From assembly GCA_003427395.1 (NCBI GenBank), contig BFEA01000209.1:2339383-2378918 (forward strand): a stretch of 39,536 nucleotides of DNA. The letters run 5' to 3'. Below, one piece after another: positions 29,550-39,162 of the stretch (position 1 is its first letter; the number at the start of each line of letters is the position of its first letter). A program made the translations under genes and the position numbers. The stretch comes from Chara braunii (lineage: Eukaryota > Streptophyta > Charophyceae > Charales > Characeae). The notes under the pieces were generated by a model. It was not told the DNA's origin, made no database searches, and saw only the letters and a program-made list of their open reading frames with translations.

Positions 29550-30574
29550 ACCACACCGATCCTCGCGCTCCTCTCTCTATCTTTGGTCTCCCCTCTCTCT
29601 TCCTTACCTTTTGGCAATTCGATCTTCATCGTTCTCTTTCCTTCTCATTCGAGCCTCTTTCTGTCCCGCTCATCAATCCTGGGCATTGGCGACTATGGTG
29701 CGAAACTTTTGTCGAGCTGTCTTTCTGCCTGGCTCGAGTACAGCTAACGTGGACGGGCACCAGCGAGCATCCCACGTGGATCGAGAATCCGGAGCTGCTG
29801 ATCATACAGGCTTGGAGGACTAACGTGGAGGGAGATCTTCTTGGCTTTCTCTTTGGATCGGTACGGCCGGGGCGCCACTAGCTGATTGCACAGGAGCTCA
29901 TCGCGCTGATCGTGCAATTGGCGGTCGATCTCTCTCCCGATATCTACTCACAGAGTGACGAGAATCCTGCTCCGCACGTTCTCGAACGCTCATTGGATCC
30001 ATATCTTCAGTGGACTGCGTGCTTGGAGGAGCCCAGGGATGAAGATATGCTGCCGTCGCGGCAGGAGTATCTGAAGCCGTACGATATCATCCCTCACGCC
30101 TTCTATCAGAGGGCAGAGGAAGTGGTGATCGACGACGACGACGAAGAGGACGAAGACGAGGAAACATCGGAGGAGGGAAGCTATAGCGAACATAGCGAGG
30201 GCGAGCTGAGCGAAGGAGAAGAGGAGGAAGAAGAAACCGGATCTGAGTGGGAAGCCTTACCGGAGGAAGCGACGCGCATAGGAACGGAGGCGGAAGACCC
30301 GGAAGCGGCGCGAAAGCGCGAAGAAATTGCCACCGGGAAGCGCCAGCCGGAGTTGGCCAGCGAAGCCAGCCTGCGCGTCGATAACGATCCGACCAGGGAT
30401 CCAGAGCCGCCGAAGCCCTTAGATGGCGACCCTGCAGCCGCCACCTCAAGTACCGCGCGACGGAGACGGAGCCGTTCCCCCTCCTCCCCCAGCCCCACCC
30501 GTCCCTTAGTTCGCCCACGTACAGATGCGGGCGATAGGCCTTCGTCCTCGGATGCTATCCCGCCGANCCCTTGA
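29546..30574 (+). pseudogene. Retroelement ORF: acidic then Arg/Ser-rich protein, one in-frame stop
   Basis: It begins at an ATG overlapping the previous stop (ATGA again). After 111 codons it meets TAG at 29879-29881, then continues open in the same frame to TGA 30572-30574, about 342 codons in all. The first part is hydrophobic and Trp-containing (LFLTFWQFDLHRSL, ARVQLTWTGTSEHP). The middle is extremely acidic (VIDDDDEEDEDEET, EGEEEEEETGS). The end is basic and Ser/Pro-rich (RRRRSRSPSSPSPTRP). No known domain was recognised. The acidic and RS blocks suggest nuclear or chromatin/RNA contacts, but this is inference from composition. The stop may be a recent mutation of a Gln codon. Confidence 0.55.
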
Positions 30575-31027
30575 TTTTCTCACCCTCGAACAGATCCGCA
30601 CCCCCGTCACCTTCCCTCCCCATCCCTTCCTCCCCCATCTCTTCCGTGACTTCTACTCTACCCGCCTACTCGCTACCGTCTACCCCCACGCATCCCTTCA
30701 ACCCGCTGCCCCTATGTTCTGCTGGCATCTCCTGTTGTTCAGCGCGGCCTGGGAACGATGTAACGTGGTAGAAGTCTACTGCGTAGCCACGGGGACAATC
30801 CCTGAGCGGCGCTTTTCCGCACCCTCTCCTCCTTCTATCGCGACTAACTCGCTTTCCTCCCTCGAAGCGGCGATCACTTCCCCCACTTCCACTGGATCAT
30901 CCGATATGAGGAGCTTTCGGTGACGATGGAAGGAATGAATCGCTTCTTACCCCCACTTCCTCCCCGTCGACCCCGTGAAATCACCTCCATGTACCGCCTC
31001 TATTGGCCCATTCCAACTAGGAGGTAG
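30552..31027 (+). pseudogene. Last retroelement ORF, frameshifted; possibly the C-terminus of the preceding ORF
   Basis: A frame reading LDFLTLEQIRTPVTFPPHPF and FCWHLLLFSAAWERCNVVEV runs to about 30840. The sensible continuation then lies in another frame (HFHWIIRYEEL, PLPPRRPREITSMYRLYWPI) ending TAG 31025-31027. That last frame is the frame of the ORF at 29546, and an N at 30567 sits exactly where the first shift occurs. The simplest reading is one long protein with two frame errors, at least one perhaps from the assembly. The family is unknown. Confidence 0.45.
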
Positions 31028-32145
31028 ATCCTGGTCACATCACTACACCCCCCCCCCCCCCCCCCCCCCCCTCTCTCCCTCTCCTCTCTTCATCCAATCA
31101 GCCGGGGAAAACGGCACGAATCAGCAAGCTTCACGAAGATCACGCCATCGACGATGACGTCAACTCACGCTCTGATTCAACGGGCAGCAACCAGCTGGGG
31201 TGCAGAGCACACGGAGAACCAGCGGACGATGATGGTGTCACCTGGACGACCGTCGAGGATTCCAGCAACAGATAATTGCAATTGAAGTTGGCGTCAACAT
31301 GGACTTTGGCTGGATCGTTTGTTGATACGCTTGGTTCCTCATGCATCATTCTGTTCCGCCATGACATGCAATCAGGAGATCACATAATTTTGGAACCCCC
31401 TGCGCGTCACATATGTGACGAACCACTTCCCGAACCCGTGCTATCTTTCGTACCCCTTTTTTTTTTGCTTGTATCATACCAACCCCATAAAAACCCCGTT
31501 TCGTTTTCTTGATTTTGGGTACCGCGTTTTTGGCTCCCATCTTTCGGAAAGCTTTTTCGACTCCCGGGTTCTGCTTTTCCTTTCTGCACTTGAGAAATAC
31601 ATAGGAAATTACGTGCGCCTTAGCGAGCGCACTGGGAATTGGGCTCGGCAGTTGGGAATTCCGGGATAAGCGGAACTTCTATGTGTCCTTTCCGTATGTG
31701 TGAATGTTATTGGTCGCATCGGGGAAAACTCTCGGAATTTTGTACGAATACAAATAGGCGTAGGATTTTTTTTTCCCACGTCGCTTTTTTTCGCGCACGG
31801 ATCTGATGATTTCAATTTTGAATTAGGATAGAAGCAAGCTGTAACTGTTTCGGTGCCTTTTTCTCTCTTTTTGTTGACGGCGCCTCGCGTGCAAAGCTTT
31901 CTCCTCTCTGTCCCCTGGATCACTCCCTCCCACGCTTCTTTCCCCTTCTCCTTCCTCTTTCTCTCTCCCCGTAACTGTTTTTCTTTCTCTCTCTCCCTCT
32001 CCCGCCTTGCTCTTTGCGCGCCCATTTCCCTTTCTTGATCATCTGAATCTTGGACCCGTCTTGCGCTACTTCTCGCGCCTTTTCTCTCCTCACCCTCTGA
32101 GTCTGACGCATGACGCCCGGTCGATCCATCGATAACTCCCGCTCG
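31028..32145 (+). other. Non-coding region after the retroelement ORFs; possible 3' LTR, unproven
   Basis: It starts with a C-run at about 31047-31070, followed by mixed unique sequence and T runs near 31456 and 31768. If the element has a 3' LTR it should lie here and into 32.4 kb, but no matching 5' LTR exists in the window, so the ends cannot be set. No gene was recognised. Confidence 0.35.
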
Positions 32146-32338
32146 CCAATCAGGTGCGTGGATCAAGAGGACCTTCCTATTGGGCGGCGAATCTCATTGG
32201 TTGAACCTTGAGTTTCGAGGGATCAACATGGCGATCGTAGAGCAATCTTCTCAAAGTCTTCTCCTCCTGCTTCTCCTCTTACACCTCAGCTTTCCCGTCG
32301 CTTTCTCCCCCTTCTATCTCCCTGTCGCAACTATAAAA
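32146..32338 (+). promoter_or_regulatory. Promoter-like region: three CCAAT boxes and a TATA box
   Basis: CCAAT lies at 32146-32150, and ATTGG (CCAAT on the other strand) at 32179-32183 and 32196-32200. About 130 bp later comes TATAAAA at 32332-32338, followed by a pyrimidine-rich start-like region. The spacing is that of an RNA polymerase II core promoter with an NF-Y-type cluster. It could be an LTR promoter or the promoter of a gene that includes the ORF at 33259-33873. Only a tiny ORF (ATG at 32402, six codons) lies immediately downstream. Confidence 0.5.
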
Positions 32339-33175
32339 CCCGCAAGCGCGTCCGCAAATCTCTCTTACCTTCTCGACTCTCAAGCCAGCTTCCGGGAAGC
32401 AATGGCTAGGCAGAGTGTTTGATGCGAGTCGGAAAGTCCTGCCGGGCTGACGATAGGCTGGCCGGTTGTGCGCTGGATCGCCACGGCGGACTGTGGGATC
32501 TGGGCGAACCGTGTCGAGTCTACGACAGCGGGGTGACGATCGCAGTGGTGGGAGTTAGCATGTGGCGGCCGGGATCGTCGGTGCGCGTATGAGGATCGAT
32601 GATTGGAGTTGAGTGAGTTATTGGCCCCGGGCCATATTGGAATTCACGGCGAATGCGCCTTTTTTGTTGCGGATCTTTCTCTCTGGCAACGCTGAACTTC
32701 CTTCTTTTGGGTTGCGTCATCTCCTATCTCGACTCTCCCCCCCTCACCCTCCCCTTCTCCTCTATCTTTGAATAATGATGTATCTTGATGCTTCTCTCCT
32801 TTTCTCTCTTTCCCTCTTTTGGATGAGCATGAATCTGTATGCTTTCCTTGTGTGAAAGAACTTCTTCCGGAACTCTTCCATTAGTTTCCTGGGTAATCCT
32901 CCCGCGTAAGGACCCCGTCTTCTTGTCTTGTGAACGGTGGATGCATGTCTACTGTGCAAGCAATCCATCTTTTCCTGTGCATGACTCATTTTTCGCATCT
33001 TCCACAGTGAATGAATGTATGGAAATGCGCATCTCTTTGGCGTTGATTAGACGATTGTCGTCGGGATTTTGTCCGAGAATGCAAGAGTGTTTAGATCTGC
33101 AGCTCTGAGTGCATTACGCATGCCATCTGCCTTATGCTGTCCGACGTCAGCAGCCGAACCGAAGTTGCTGAAGTG

Positions 33176-33180
<5 letters not shown>
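32339..33180 (+). other. Stretch between promoter-like region and CT repeat
   Basis: It could be leader or intron sequence if 32146-32338 is a real promoter. No coding family was recognised. Confidence 0.4.

Positions 33181-33252
<72 letters not shown>
33181..33252 (+). repeat. (CT)n microsatellite, ~72 bp
   Basis: An uninterrupted CT run directly upstream of the ORF at 33259. In plus orientation it would be an exceptionally long polypyrimidine tract. Confidence 0.97.
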
Positions 33253-33254
<2 letters not shown>

Positions 33255-33258
33255 ACTC

Positions 33259-33873
33259 GTGCTGAAGGAGATTGTTTATGAGTTACGCGAGTGTTTTCTT
33301 TATGACGTCGCAAGGTCTTTACAATTGATTGATACGTGGACTGACCAGTACCCTCCGGTCGGGCACCAGCCTCCCGTACCTCCTGTCCCAACACGGCCTT
33401 TTCCCTATAACGAGGGAAGGACACGTGTATGTGAGTGGGACGTACGAGAAGCCGTTGCACAAATTGGCGGACGATACTACTTCCCTCCGGCAAATCGTTG
33501 TTCAGGGTTCGTAGAGGCTGGGTTTGTCATTATCGATACGCACTTCCCACCTTACTCGATATTGTTGCCATTCAACGAGTTGATCGTCATCCCGTGGACG
33601 ACAGTAGAACCCTACTGGCCGCGCACTCTATGCACCGAATGCCAGTGTTTTGAGCGCTACGAATCCAGGGGTTTCGACTACCGTATGCGGAGTGAAGACG
33701 AGCATAAAGAAAGAACCACGCGGCTGAGACCATCCACGTCGGACTCGGAACTGACCATCGAACGACGACGAGATTCGATACGAAAACGAGACACGCGGAG
33801 CGTGCCAAAGCCTTTCCGTTCTAAACGACGGGCTGTAGCCCGGTGGGAAGGCCGACAATACTTTTTGGATTGA
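33259..33873 (+). CDS. Unassigned 204-codon ORF
   Basis: It is open from the end of the CT repeat to TGA at 33871-33873 with balanced codon usage, unlike the low-complexity surroundings. No ATG lies near the beginning. The frame simply emerges from the CT run, so the 5' end is either an upstream exon joined at an acceptor after the CT tract or a truncated coding region. Features: RVCEWDVREAVAQIGGRYYF, a Trp/Pro-rich middle (VIPWTTVEPYWPRTLC), TLCTECQCF, and a basic tail (SIRKRDTRSVPKPFRSKRRA). No family is recognised. It may be a host exon or part of a retroelement protein. Confidence 0.4.
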   Translation: MLKEIVYELRECFLYDVARSLQLIDTWTDQYPPVGHQPPVPPVPTRPFPYNEGRTRVCEWDVREAVAQIGGRYYFPPANRCSGFVEAGFVIIDTHFPPYSILLPFNELIVIPWTTVEPYWPRTLCTECQCFERYESRGFDYRMRSEDEHKERTTRLRPSTSDSELTIERRRDSIRKRDTRSVPKPFRSKRRAVARWEGRQYFLD

Positions 33874-34796
33874 ATTTGGATTTTTCTCTTTTCGCGCCGT
33901 GCCCGCGCGCGCATTCCTCGACGCGCGAAAGCAATCGACTTGCTTCATTGGACCAACACGGGGGATTTCAGTTCCATCTGTGTCCCCACATTCAATTTCC
34001 AAAAATCCTTGGCACACCCCATCTTGCTGTTTTTCTGGGCCTCTTTCCGCACGCCTAACACTCCGAACGAAAGACAGCACAGGGCGTGAGGTTGCGCGTC
34101 ACAATGTGTTTCCAAATGCAAGGCAGCAGTATGGGCCACACAAGGAAAAGAAAACGAAAACAAATGAAAACGATAAGTGCTTTGGAAAACAATTATTTCA
34201 ATGATGGACGGATCCAGTTCCTTTTTTTTTTGTCTTATTTCCGGATCTAGTTCCTAAGGCGAGCGACTTGATCGACTCCTAGTTGACAGATCATTGATTC
34301 GATCTAGCATATGCAGATGGGGAAAAAAAAAAAAAGTATCGATGTATGTAGCTACCACAGAATGGAGTACGTGCAAGGGCTTAGAATGCGACCAAACTGT
34401 GTTTCGCTTTATAGAGTAGCAAGTATTAGGAACTCGTCGCGAATGCATAAAATAGGTGGCAGTCAGCCTTCGGCCGAGGTACATTTCTTTTTGAGAAAAC
34501 TATGGCGCATTCAGGGTTGGAGTTTGAAAATGCACTTGAGGCTATGGGGTCTGGTAAGAAACAAGAGCATCACATGCTGAGAACCGGGCTCAGCGTCCCT
34601 TACGAGGATATTTTAGAGTACATGAGCACTTTTTTTTTAATAAAGAAACACTCCTACGGGTGATAGTGGTGCTGATAAGAGCAGACACCACTACCACCTG
34701 GGGAGAGACTCCATCTATTGGTGGGGAGCGTCACCTGCTGGAAAACGGGTCCAGCGTCCCCTATACAAACTGTAGTCAGAAAACTATATAGAGGGT
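33874..34796. other. Intergenic stretch with a dispersed GGGGAGC..CACCTGCTGG repeat
   Basis: The block ATTGGTGGGGAGCGTCACCT, then GCTGGAAAACGGGTCCAGCG (about 34716-34757), recurs in reverse at about 36142-36190, 37632-37680 and 38668-38696, and partly at 34580-34600. No gene was seen. Confidence 0.6.
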
Positions 34797-34993
34797 TCCT
34801 GCCAGCATTGATTACCATGGATTCCAGGGGATTGACTGAGCAGGTTATTGAAAACACTTGAAAAAAACAGACACTGAACAGAATATTGAAGAAGCTGAAA
34901 AAAGTCTGCCACCACCAAACCTGCTATCAGTGGGGCCCTGGATGCCTGCCAGCATTGATTGCTCTGGAGATCAGAGGATTGACTGGGCAGGTG
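34797..34993 (+). repeat. ~49-bp direct duplication
   Basis: CCTGCCAGCATTGATT then GGATTGACTG(A/G)GCAGGT occurs at 34797-34846 and 34945-34993. Confidence 0.88.
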
Positions 34994-35283
34994 TGAAAAG
35001 ACGGCCAGATGGTACCTTTCTCCCTCCTCCTTCCTATACCCTAACAGGGTTCCGGGAGGGGCCACTGGGGGGCACCAGTGGTTATTCCTTCCGGTTTCCT
35101 GTCTCACCCATCAACTCCCATGCTGCCACACATCTGATGCCAATCAGAAGGAAAACTAAAGTTCCCGGCATGATGATTGGAACAAATACATGAAATAAAG
35201 CGAGGCGGTAAGGCCACCTCGTGCTGGGAATTAGGCCCAAAAAAGCCAAAACAAAACAAAAAGAAAAGACAATTGAAGGTGCC

Positions 35284-36512
35284 ACCTCGCCAAGATGGCA
35301 ATGGGTGATGGTCCTGGGTGGGTAACACTAGGGTAGGATAGGGGGGGTGGGGGTGCGCCAGGGCAAAAAGATGAGAGGAAGTGTGGGTGGGGTATTCAGA
35401 GGGGTTCATCTGGACAACCGAGTGGCCAAGTACTCTGGGTGACTGCCATCCGTTTAGTATCCCACCTCTACAACAACCATTAGGGCGTCCCCACACCACT
35501 CTCGAAATGTGCAAAGTGAGGATGAACTTCCTGCCAGAACATGGCCAGATGCACCCGCCACGTTTTTGTCTTTTTGACATTTGGAGAGTGGTGTGGCGAG
35601 GCCCTTAGGCCCCAACGTCCCTTCCAACAATTTGTAAAGTGTATCCCAGACCGGTTCCTCTTTTTGGAGTGAGTTGTATTTTGTATCTCTACTTGCCGGT
35701 GGAATAGGAACCGGACTGACACGCTCCAGAATGGATGTGGAGCCAGAGCCATAAGGCCCTGTTTAGTTTCGGCTTTTTGTTTAAAAAGAATCTTTTATTG
35801 GCTCTTTCTTTCCTCGTCCCCCTCCCCCTGTATGCATGTTGTTTACTAGCAGCTGAAGCCGGGTAATGACCCTGGTTGCTTCCTACCCTTCAAACCACCA
35901 GTACTTCCTGAAGTCGCGCCCATTAACAAGCCACAATTTTTTTTTTTTTTTTAGGAAATATACGGGAGAGGTGGTAGGATGGAAGTCTCATGAGTATGAA
36001 AAAAAAATAAAAAATAAAAATGGAAATCTATGGGTCATTACAGGAGCGGCCAAATTCATCCGACTAGAAACGTGTCCGCTGCATTTTTTTCCATGGCCGA
36101 TAGCTGGGCCAAGTACTGGTGGCGGCTACGGATGTATATAGGACTCTGGGCCTGGCTTCCAGCAGGTGCAGCTCCCGACCAATAGACCGGAGCAACCAAT
36201 GGGGGCATACTAAGGGGGGCTGCTCAAACCAACTTCCCTAGTGGGTCCAGGCTGGGTCCCTTTTTGCCTGGACAAAGACAGCTATGGTCTTTTTTTCTCT
36301 ATTTTTTTTTTTAAGCCCAGGTTGTTGTAAAGGTGGGATACTAGACAGATGACAGTCACCCACAGTAATTGGCCACTCAATTGTCCCGATGAACCCCCCT
36401 GAAGACCCCACCCACCCCTCCTCTCATCTTTTTGCCCTGGCGCACCGCCACCCCCCGTCCTACCCTAGTGTTAACCACCCAGGACCATCACCCATCACCA
36501 TCTTGGTGGGTT
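35284..36512. repeat. Large inverted repeat, ~195-bp arms, ~840-bp spacer
   Basis: The left arm 35284-35479 and right arm 36321-36512 are imperfect reverse complements. Shared blocks are CCAAGATGG, GGGTGATGGTCCTGGGTGG, CACTAGGGTAGGA, GCCAGGGCAAAAAGATGAGAG, GAGTGGCCAA, GTATCCCACCT and ACAACAACC. The spacer contains a copy of the ACTTGCCGGTGGAATAGGAA repeat (35691), the nested inverted-repeat element 35890-36127 and a CAGCAGGTGCAGCTCC block. No transposase was recognised. It is likely a foldback-type element with nested insertions. Confidence 0.88.
35890..36127. mobile_element. Inverted-repeat element, CCACCAGTACTT family, nested
   Basis: The left end TTCAAACCACCAGTACTTCC and right end TAGCTGGGCCAAGTACTGGT plus GGCGG are imperfect inverted repeats, matching the ends of 17731-18145. 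The core is A/T-rich and non-coding. Confidence 0.6.
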
Positions 36513-36717
36513 GACCTGACCAGACAGTGGTTGCAGGCACCCGGGCTAAACAGAGACCCCTACCCCCTGCTCAGCCCTGGTTGAAGCAAACGCCGTGCAA
36601 GCCTGATTGCATGGGGACTTCGGGAGCTAGATCTGAACATGCTGCTACAGGTCCTCATGAGGGTGCACAGTGACTCCCATCTAGCACAGTAGACTTAAGA
36701 TTGTAATTGATAGCCTA

Positions 36718-36963
36718 CAGTCATCAGGCTAGCAGATTGTAGTTGATAGCCTAGTTAATAGCCTAGTAGATAGCCTAATTGATAGCCTAGTCGATGGGGG
36801 ATCATCAGGCTATCAGATTGTAGTTGATAGCCTAGTTAATAGCCTAGTNCTAATTGATAGCCTAGTCGATGGGGGATCATCAGGCTATCAGATTGTAGTT
36901 GATAGCCTAGTTAATAGCCTAGTAGATAGCCTCATTGATAGCCTAGTCGATGGGGGGATAGAT
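36718..36963 (+). repeat. Higher-order minisatellite of GATAGCCTAGT units
   Basis: Short units (G/A)ATAGCCTAGT are organised into three ~75-85 bp higher-order copies, each starting CATCAGGCTA(G/T)CAGATTGTA and ending GATAGCCTAGTCGATGGGGG. An N at 36849 coincides with an apparent internal deletion in copy 2. Confidence 0.93.
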
Positions 36964-37040
36964 ACCCCCTAGTTGATAGATGACTTGATGTCCCAATTGA
37001 TATTCTAGTTACTAGGCCAGTTGTAGTATGTGCATCAAAA

Positions 37041-37042
<2 letters not shown>

Positions 37043-37078
<36 letters not shown>
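37043..37078 (+). repeat. Poly-A tract
   Basis: An A run of about 36 bases. Open frames over it (poly-Lys/Phe) are not genes. Confidence 0.95.
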
Positions 37079-37079
<1 letters not shown>

Positions 37080-37124
37080 AAAAAAAGAAACAGAGAGCTG
37101 AAGATCCTCCGTTCCCTTGTAGGA

Positions 37125-38135
37125 TCTTAGCCAGTACTAGGGTGACAGCTACACCACGCACACTACTTTGGACCCTGGACCAGTACCTGGAGCCCATTCC
37201 AGTACCTCGATGAGTCTGTACTAAGCTGACGGCTATGCCAGCCACACTACTGGAACCCTCTGGAGGAAGGCACTTCCTGTCCGTCAGAACTAGGTTGGTC
37301 AGTACTGGGGAAGGTTGTGGTGCCCTGTTACCCTAGCAGAAGGGGGTATGAGATCAAGTGAGCTCTGGTATGAGGACTGAAAGCCTGGACCGGCGTCTTG
37401 TCTGTTGAGGGGGGGAAGGTTTGGATAGCAGGCGGGTTCAGTTTTGACCCTCCGCTCTCGTAGTTTTTCAAGCTTTTTCAGACTCTTTCTGAATTTTAGC
37501 CTATCTCATGAGGTTTTTGTCTAATAGGCTAGAAATTGTTCATGATGACCCTATTCTTAGCCGAAGCTGGGTAATGGCCCCGGTATCTCAATTTTTTCAG
37601 TATATGTTCTCCACTATGTTCCTAATGGGATGCTGGGCCCGGTTCCCAGCACGTGCGGCTCCCCACAAATAGATTGGAGCATTGTCTTTCAAAAAAAAAA
37701 AAACAAAAAAAAAAAAAACCTCTGGACCAGTACCTGTTCTGGTACCCCTATAAGTCTGTACTCTAAGCTAACGGCTATATCAACCACGACTGGACCCCCC
37801 AAATCCAGCACCTAAAGCCCGTTCCAGGACCCCGACAAGTGTTTCCTGAGGTACTATAGCTGCTAGGCCACCCTCAACTGAATCCAGAGCTAATACCTGG
37901 AGCCAGTTCCAGCACCCCGACAAGCCCGCTGTAAGGTAACTGCGATGCCAGCCACAACTGAACCCAGGGCGAATACGTGGAGCCCGTTCCGTTAGACCAA
38001 GATACCCGCGACCATGGACAAGGAGGATAGACAACAACACTGTACATCTGTATACCTGGAGCCTGTTCCGTTAGACCAAGATACCCGTGACCATGGACAA
38101 GGAGGATCATTATAGACAACAACACTCCGTATATT
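37125..38135 (+). repeat. Diverged tandem/dispersed repeats (TACCTGGAGCCCGTTCCA family)
   Basis: Degenerate units with (A)CCTGGAGCCCGTTCCAG, CCCCGA(C)AAG, CTGTA..AAG and GCCAGCCACA(A)CT occur at about 37130, 37185, 37730, 37805, 37890 and 37975. The last part, CCGTTAGACCAAGATACCCG, then ACCATGGACAAGGAGGAT, is duplicated at 37987-38038 and 38066-38126 with high identity. Confidence 0.82.
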
Positions 38136-38587
38136 TGTATATAGCTTAGTTCAATGTGCTCCAATTTCGAACCCTCAACCTCGTCCATACAATCCTCAGT
38201 CAAACCTACTGAGCTACAGTGACAACCAGTCTGGTTGATGCTCTGTACGAGACAGGGAAACAACTGCGCAATTATCAGAAAGACCATGGGCCAAGAACGG
38301 CTCCCATGTAGGTGAGCCGTTTGAGGGCCACAGGGAGGTGGTGGCTCACATGCAGATAGAATTCCCAACAAGAAAACATGAAGATACGAGTCATACGACA
38401 AGTCGAATATTGTGGAGTTTGGTTTGGAGACTGAATTCCTATAACAACAAGATATCTAAGTTTGCCCCTCTCTCATAGGGAAATGAATCTCCACACGGAT
38501 CCACACCGACCTGCTGGACTCCCTGCACAATCTTTATTGTGATTCCGTTCTTTCTTGTTTGTTTGTGTTTGTGTTTGTGTTTGTGTT

Positions 38588-38590
<3 letters not shown>
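38136..38590. other. Intergenic stretch, nothing recognised
   Basis: Mixed-composition DNA without a convincing gene on either strand. Confidence 0.5.

Positions 38591-38596
<6 letters not shown>

Positions 38597-38661
<65 letters not shown>
38597..38661 (+). repeat. Compound (GT)n(GA)n microsatellite
   Basis: A TTTGTG lead-in, then GT, then GA runs, followed by GAGATTTCTAG, similar to the flank of the GA run at 9406. Confidence 0.95.
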
Positions 38662-38665
<4 letters not shown>

Positions 38666-38850
38666 CTAGCAGGTGCTGCTCCCCACCAATCAGGCAAGTT
38701 CCTCTATCCTGGTGGTTCTCTCACCACCATGAGGACAGAGGACTTGTGAAGGGATTTTTTTTTGTTTTTTGTTTTTTGTTTTTTGAGAAGGGATGTTTTT
38801 TGTTACAAAACTAAATAAAAAAGAAGAGGGGAAAGGGGGAGAAAACGGCA

Positions 38851-39162
38851 ATGCCACGTGTCGGGGGTGCTGAAGAACAAGAAGAGGACAAGCTGGCGTC
38901 TTCAGCTGCTCAGCATCCCTATGCCAACAAAAGAGATGGAGCAGGAGGAGGAGGGGGAGTAGGGCGCAACAGAAGGGTGACCCAGTCGCACCGGCGATTG
39001 CAGCGAAGAAGAAAAGGGAGCGGGATAGAGGCCTTGCAAGCGGGTGTTCCAAAAAAAAAAAAACAAGAAGAAGAAGAACTGGAAAAGATCGACGACGAAC
39101 AAGACAAGGAGAGAATAAACGGCACTAGCCAGGAGCATTCATACTACGAGAAAGAACGATAG
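38851..39162 (+). CDS. Doubtful 103-codon ORF, Lys/Glu-rich
   Basis: It runs from ATG 38851 to TAG 39160-39162. Composition is biased (GAGGGGGVG, PKKKKQEEEELEK) and it overlaps purine-rich low-complexity DNA including an A13 run. No domain was recognised. It could be the start of a gene that leaves the window or a chance frame; the latter is more likely. Confidence 0.15.
   Translation: MPRVGGAEEQEEDKLASSAAQHPYANKRDGAGGGGGVGRNRRVTQSHRRLQRRRKGSGIEALQAGVPKKKKQEEEELEKIDDEQDKERINGTSQEHSYYEKER

Larger units (their letters stand above)
25098..31027 (+). mobile_element. Degenerate Ty3/gypsy-like retroelement with extra 3' ORFs
   Basis: In order: a pol N-terminal remnant (25098-25928), reverse transcriptase, RNase H (to 27291), a separate integrase ORF (27352-29070), then ORFs at 29067-29549, 29546-30574 and 30552-31027. 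The RT-RNase H-integrase order is that of Ty3/gypsy (Metaviridae) elements. No gag, CCHC knuckle, protease DTG/DSG motif in proper context, or LTR pair could be found, so the 5' part is truncated or too diverged. Multiple stops and one frameshift show it cannot make a complete Pol. Confidence 0.85.

Noticed and set aside
31028-32430. Definite 3' LTR
   Set aside because: No matching 5' LTR, no clear polypurine tract and no TG..CA boundaries could be fixed.
36718-36963. CRISPR-like array
   Set aside because: Units are contiguous minisatellite repeats without unique spacers; nuclear eukaryotic context.
37028-37213. Lys-rich open frame over the poly-A tract
   Set aside because: Translation of a homopolymer.
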